A stretch of 12,384 bases of DNA, taken from NCBI GenBank assembly GCA_000827495.1, contig KN817715.1, positions 33,490 through 45,873 on the forward strand, written 5' to 3'. The DNA comes from Hypholoma sublateritium FD-334 SS-4 (Eukaryota > Basidiomycota > Agaricomycetes > Agaricales > Strophariaceae). How positions within the stretch are numbered: the first letter of the stretch is position 1; each line of letters starts with the position of its first letter. The notes under the pieces were generated by a model. It saw only the letters and a list, made by a program, of their open reading frames with translations, did not search any database and was not told the origin of the DNA. Of the stretch, positions 8,840-12,384 are shown one piece after another. Position numbers and translations under genes: made by a program.

Positions 8840-9430
8840 GCACAGAGATTGCGGGTACATGGCATGGTTGCTCAAGGGTGTTGCTGCGTTGGTGGGCAGC
8901 GGCGGCGTTGGTGTCCACGCATGCTGTTGAAGCCACCCAATGTCACGTGCACTGTCTGCAACAATGGGAACCATATTCAAACATGGGGTGCGTGGCTGTG
9001 CCACCCATCTCTGCACCCACACCCATCAGCGACAACTTCCACAGTGCACATGGCACCGACGACATCCAAATGAGAGGTGCAACCTCGTGGTGCCGCTGAT
9101 GACGTGTGGTGCAAATGTCAACAAACGACGACTTACTGATGGTGGATGCAGCCCGGCCGCTGCCGCCTCTGTCCCAAAACACCCAACCCCACCATCTCAA
9201 CCCCACGTGAGTTGTTACCCTGCACAGAGATCACGGATGGGTGGCATGCTCACTCGAGGGCATTGCCACATCAGTGGGTGGCGGCATCATTGTCCACGTG
9301 AGCTGTTGAAGCTGCCCGCGAACTCTGCAGAGAGATCACAGGCGGTGGGCGGCAGTGACTCAAAGACACCACCACCCTGTGCAGAGATCGTGAGTGGACG
9401 GCGGTGTCATTGTCCACACGTTGCACATGT
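8840..9430. repeat. GC-rich island of diverged repeat units
   Basis: This stretch is clearly richer in GC than the rest of the window. A unit of about 96-99 bp occurs at 8840-8938 and 9222-9317. Both begin GCACAGAGAT, continue through a GGCATG block, a GGCGGC block, a TTGKTGTCCACG-type block and end in CTGTTGAAGCYNCCC. Shorter fragments recur at about 9200-9221 (CCACGTGAGTTGTTACCCTG) and about 9381-9425 (GCAGAGATCG...GGCGGTGTCATTGTCCACACG). The overlapping long open frames on both strands (8725-9099, 8940-9452, 8943-9206 and others) are what GC-rich DNA with few stops gives by chance and carry no conserved motif, so I do not call a gene. It could be a decayed minisatellite or part of another mobile element. 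Confidence 0.65.
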
Positions 9431-9460
9431 TCTATTGGCGCACAGGGGGTGATTTGCAAT

Positions 9461-9675
9461 CAATGAGGTTGCCGGAAGGCACACTCAACTGCTGAGTGTG
9501 CAGGTGTTTGATACATGGTGAAATCAACAACACCTGCTCCCAGATCATCAGGTGCTCATGCACCATTCATCTATGTATACATACTGTCTGCATTATTTTT
9601 TACAACAAGTGCACAGACCATCTTGCTTGATATAAATTGAACTTACCAGTGCAAAAAAAATTGAATGCAGATACA
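9461..9675 (+). promoter_or_regulatory. Upstream region of pseudogene C, with a TATA-like site
   Basis: TATAAA at 9631-9636 lies 40-45 bp before the proposed ATG at 9676, a plausible TATA-box spacing. An A8 tract follows at about 9653-9660. No coding signal is seen in this spacer. The TATA assignment rests only on sequence and distance. Confidence 0.3.
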
Positions 9676-11483
9676 ATGTCTGCTGGTCCTGGGTCTCCTA
9701 CCATCTCTTCTGACTTGTCACCTGTCCCTCCCACCCCCCGGACACCCACTCTGGAAGACCCTCTTGCTGATGTAGATGCCTCTAGATGCTCCAAGCGCAT
9801 CAAGGTAAACAAAACTGTTGAATCCAGGAAGGGAACGATGGGAATGCTAGCCTCACATGTCTCTTTAGTGTATAACAGCACTAACTCCACTCCAGATTCC
9901 CATGAGATTGACAACAGTGCTCCTTGGCTTGTCCATCAAAAAGCACCTCATGGAGGTATAATTTATTATACTGCTGATATGCTTGAACAATATGTTTATA
10001 TGACAATTCAGGGGGAGGAACAAGCAGAGCACTCAGTAATTTTTTATTTTCTTTTTGCTGCTCAATTATTGACATTATTTTACTATTCCAAATAGTGGTG
10101 TTCAAATTGTAAAAATGGTGGTCACCTGATTGTGTGTAATGATTGTGAGCAGTGCGCATTCTGTAATGCTTGCTTGACTTTTCCTGTCGAAGATGTGATT
10201 TTTCTTTGTCCTGTGTTATTATAATGCTCCCAAAGATGGCAGCAAGAGAAAGGACAAGATGTCTGACCCCTATGTGAGTTTCTTGCAATGGATTAAGTAT
10301 AATGTAATATTGACTGACTCCATTCAATATAGCTCTATATTTTCTGTCAAAGGTCATCCTCACGAGAAAACATGGTCCGCATTATCTTGGAACCAATTGC
10401 TATTATCATGATTCATCTACAACACTGGCACTTGTTTGAAACTCCAACTGTCATGGCTTACCAATCTATAATCACATTTTTTCATCAACATGTTGTTTTG
10501 AGCGAAATTGATTACAACTTCACAAATAAAATGACCATCAACAACTTTGTCAATTGTTTGAACAAGCTGTTGGACAAATTCAAACCAGGACAGAGACTTG
10601 AAAGATCTGCTAATGATTTTCACTCTGACACTTGTAACTAATTTGAAAATAAAAAGATTTTGTAAATTTTGTATCTTTGTCTCAACCCACTCCAATCTGT
10701 CCACTGAAGATCTCCACCTTGGGCCAGAACCTTGCCATGGAGCAGCACTAATTAAAGATGTAGGTTATATTTTTATGTAAAATAATCATGCCAGTACTAA
10801 AACACTTGTTAGGTGCTTGAAATTATGTTTCCTCCTGCATTTTAAAAGCTTCTTCAAGTCTACAAAAAAATCTCTTGAACATAATGGCTTGCAGGGCTGT
10901 GGAAAATGTCACAGAGTCAAGCCAAGTCATACAAGAATTTTCCAAAAAGTATGTTATTCTATTGTAATTGACCTTTCAAAATTAAATTGGATGATTCTAA
11001 TTTTATTGTAGGAAACTCTTCACTCACATATACGCCTTTACCTAGGCTAATTTTCAACCAGCTCTGAGTTTTCCATTTTGTGAAAAGCTTGTCAATACTT
11101 TCCTTGTCTTTGATCACTTTTCTATTCATGGTATACTTCAAGATAGCCAAAGTCTTGGTGCGCACACTGTTATCATGGAATTCAAAGCTTCTGCCGGTCC
11201 TCCAAATCATTACCAATGGTCCCATGCATCGAAATCTCCTCTAGGAATTCGCATATGCCCACAATGTAATTGTGGGCATATAGATTTGATCAAGGTCACT
11301 TGTGGCATGAAAAAGATTCCAATTTGAAAAAATACATTCAAGTCAGTGTATGAGATCAAGCATTGCTGCAAGGCTCATACATGCCAAAAAGTCACAATTT
11401 TTTCATTTCCGGACACTGCCAGTTGGGTTGGAGGGAATCCACCAGTAAAGGGACCACAGGGAGGTTGGTTTGTCACCCCATAG
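9676..11483 (+). pseudogene. Pseudogene C: basidiomycete protein with PHD-like cysteine cluster
   Basis: Exon 1 is 9676-10035 (120 codons), intron 10036-10095 (60 nt), exon 2 10096-10273, intron 10274-10332 (59 nt), exon 3 from 10333 to about 10633. Later introns are 10760-10812 (53 nt) and 10949-11011 (63 nt); the splice near 10634-10678 is unresolved. The N-terminus is Ser/Pro/Thr-rich (PVPPTPRTPTLEDP) with a basic KRIKVNK, perhaps a nuclear signal. Exon 2 opens with CSNCKNGGHLIVCNDC, then CAFCNAC and FLCP, spaced like a PHD finger with Cys in place of the usual His. Exon 3 has PIAIIMIHLQHWHLFETP. The last exon carries FLVFDHFSIHGIL, HYQWSHASKSPLGIRICPQC, NCGHIDLIKVTCG, KHCCKAHTC and PPVKGPQGGWF. 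I recall a multicopy basidiomycete family of unknown function with these blocks. Exon 2 holds a 1-nt insertion at about 10214; in-frame stops are TAA 10843, TAG 11043 and TGA 11325. The final TAG at 11481-11483 may also be premature. Confidence 0.7.
11253..11281. repeat. Perfect 13-bp inverted repeat with 3-base loop
   Basis: ATATGCCCACAAT (11253-11265), loop GTA, ATTGTGGGCATAT (11269-11281), without mismatch. It lies inside the last exon of pseudogene C and exactly covers the codons for the ICPQCNCGHI block, so it may be a by-product of a Cys-Pro...Gly-His coding motif. It is not followed by a T-run and is not a bacterial-type terminator. Confidence 0.85.
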
Positions 11484-12384
11484 TCTCTTCCAGATAACAA
11501 TGCAATGGAAACTAACTAAATTTAATATTTTGCACTGTAAATACAAAAAATAATATAAATGTGATGCTGGACTCCACGCTGAATATGATTGCATGAGCAT
11601 TTAGGCGTGTGAAGTTGGAAACATACCTTCACCATTTCCCAGCCTCCACATGTCCTCAATCCCACTTGCTTGCGCAATTCTCTTCCGCTGATACGGCTGT
11701 AATCGGTCTATGCATGTAAATCTGCTAGATTTTCAATTTTAGCTGTACTCCACTATGTAGACAAGGGGAGCTAGGAGGTACCCAACCTAGCTAGCTCCAG
11801 TGAAATAGCAGAGACATAAACATCTACTCAGAGACTGTGACAGACAGCAATTGATTCGTGCAGATATGTACACCGTTAATAAACTCAGAGACAGCAAAAC
11901 TCAGAATGAGTATTGGTGGTCGAGACTACCCAAATGGAGTCCTGCTAGCTCACACAAATATATTAAAAGGGCTGTATTGGAAGCTATACCCTAGTTAGCT
12001 CAATAATACAAGAGCTAGCTAGCTTCGATAGGCCGTACGAACATGTACGAAGGCCTAGGCAATGAAGGCACATGACACGCATCACGTGCGATCAATATAC
12101 GTGACGCTGATAGGGTCGCTTTTAGACTACACGTGGATTTTTGCTTTTCGGAGCATTAAACATGTGTTGAAGGCAGATAACGAGGGACTGAGACGTGCCC
12201 TCGTCAGCAGTTCAAAGAAGGCGGATAATAGAATCAGTTGAGAATGGNCCTAGCTCATGAGTCTGTGACGATGGGAGTTATGGGCAGCGTCTCTATCAAA
12301 GGACGTTCCCTTGACAAACCGGGAGACAGTACAAAAACTCGCTATGAGACTCCAGCGAACCGTTCTAACAAGGAACTATTATCC
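11484..12384. other. Right flank, no recognised gene; open frame runs off the edge
   Basis: No gene motif is seen. From about 11640 the DNA is less AT-rich and has more CG dinucleotides than the pseudogenes. CTAGCTAGC-type words occur at 11787-11795 and 12013-12024, an 8-bp inverted repeat GGAGCTAG/CTAGCTCC at 11767-11774 and 11791-11798, and ACGTG-containing words near 12083, 12101 and 12130. On the plus strand a frame is open from ATG 12244 (N at 12248) to the window end, 47 codons including MGVMGSVSIKGRSLDKPGDS. It could be a gene start but is too short to support. The minus-strand frame at 11403-11600 overlaps the end of pseudogene C and looks like its shadow. Confidence 0.4.

Noticed and set aside
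8725..9452. Overlapping open frames of up to 170 codons on both strands
   Set aside because: They coincide with the GC-rich repeat island, where stops are rare by composition, and several frames are open at once with no motif.
9600..9914. 104-codon minus-strand open frame
   Set aside because: Antisense to the Ser/Pro-rich first exon of pseudogene C and without motifs of its own.
9881..10363. 160-codon minus-strand open frame
   Set aside because: It is antisense to exons 1-2 of pseudogene C, whose plus-strand reading shows a cysteine cluster and paired splice sites.

Overview
The window looks like a transposon-rich, AT-rich piece of a basidiomycete (Agaricomycetes-type) fungal genome. The evidence is the intron style (nearly all 52-75 nt with GT...AG ends), a decayed transposase whose motifs I recognise as the basidiomycete Plavaka family, and two further decayed genes that resemble high-copy basidiomycete families of unknown function. 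I found no intact protein-coding gene, no rRNA or tRNA gene and no CRISPR array. Family names come from recognising motifs by eye, without any database search.

Layout. 1-764: AT-rich, no gene seen. 765-1267: a complete non-autonomous hAT-like element (MITE) with perfect 18-bp terminal inverted repeats and a perfect 8-bp target-site duplication. 1262-1547: about 2.5 diverged copies of a 113-bp tandem repeat, directly beside the MITE. 1902-3282 (minus): pseudogene A, five exons. 3594-4125 (minus): pseudogene B, unrecognised, two exons resolved. 4797-7987 (plus): Plavaka-type transposase pseudogene, about eleven exons, perhaps with zinc-finger remains from 4685. 7988-8839: no gene. 8840-9430: a GC-rich island of diverged repeats, probably non-coding. 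9676-11483 (plus): pseudogene C, with a PHD-like cysteine cluster near the N-terminus and a second Cys/His cluster near the C-terminus. 11484-12384: no recognised gene, somewhat richer in GC, and an open frame running off the right edge.

The decayed genes share one pattern: clean intron boundaries and mostly intact exon lengths, broken by in-frame stops and a few 1-nt frameshifts. The transposase sits in the middle, with two genes pointing left and one pointing right. A and C resemble families I associate with multicopy basidiomycete sequence, so one reading is a dead composite mobile block of about 9.6 kb. I could not find outer terminal repeats that would prove this. The MITE, with perfect ends and duplication, looks younger than the block beside it. 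Three Ns (7947, 7984, 12248) show that this is draft sequence, so some 1-nt frameshifts, especially the one in the A8 tract at 6825-6832, may be assembly errors.
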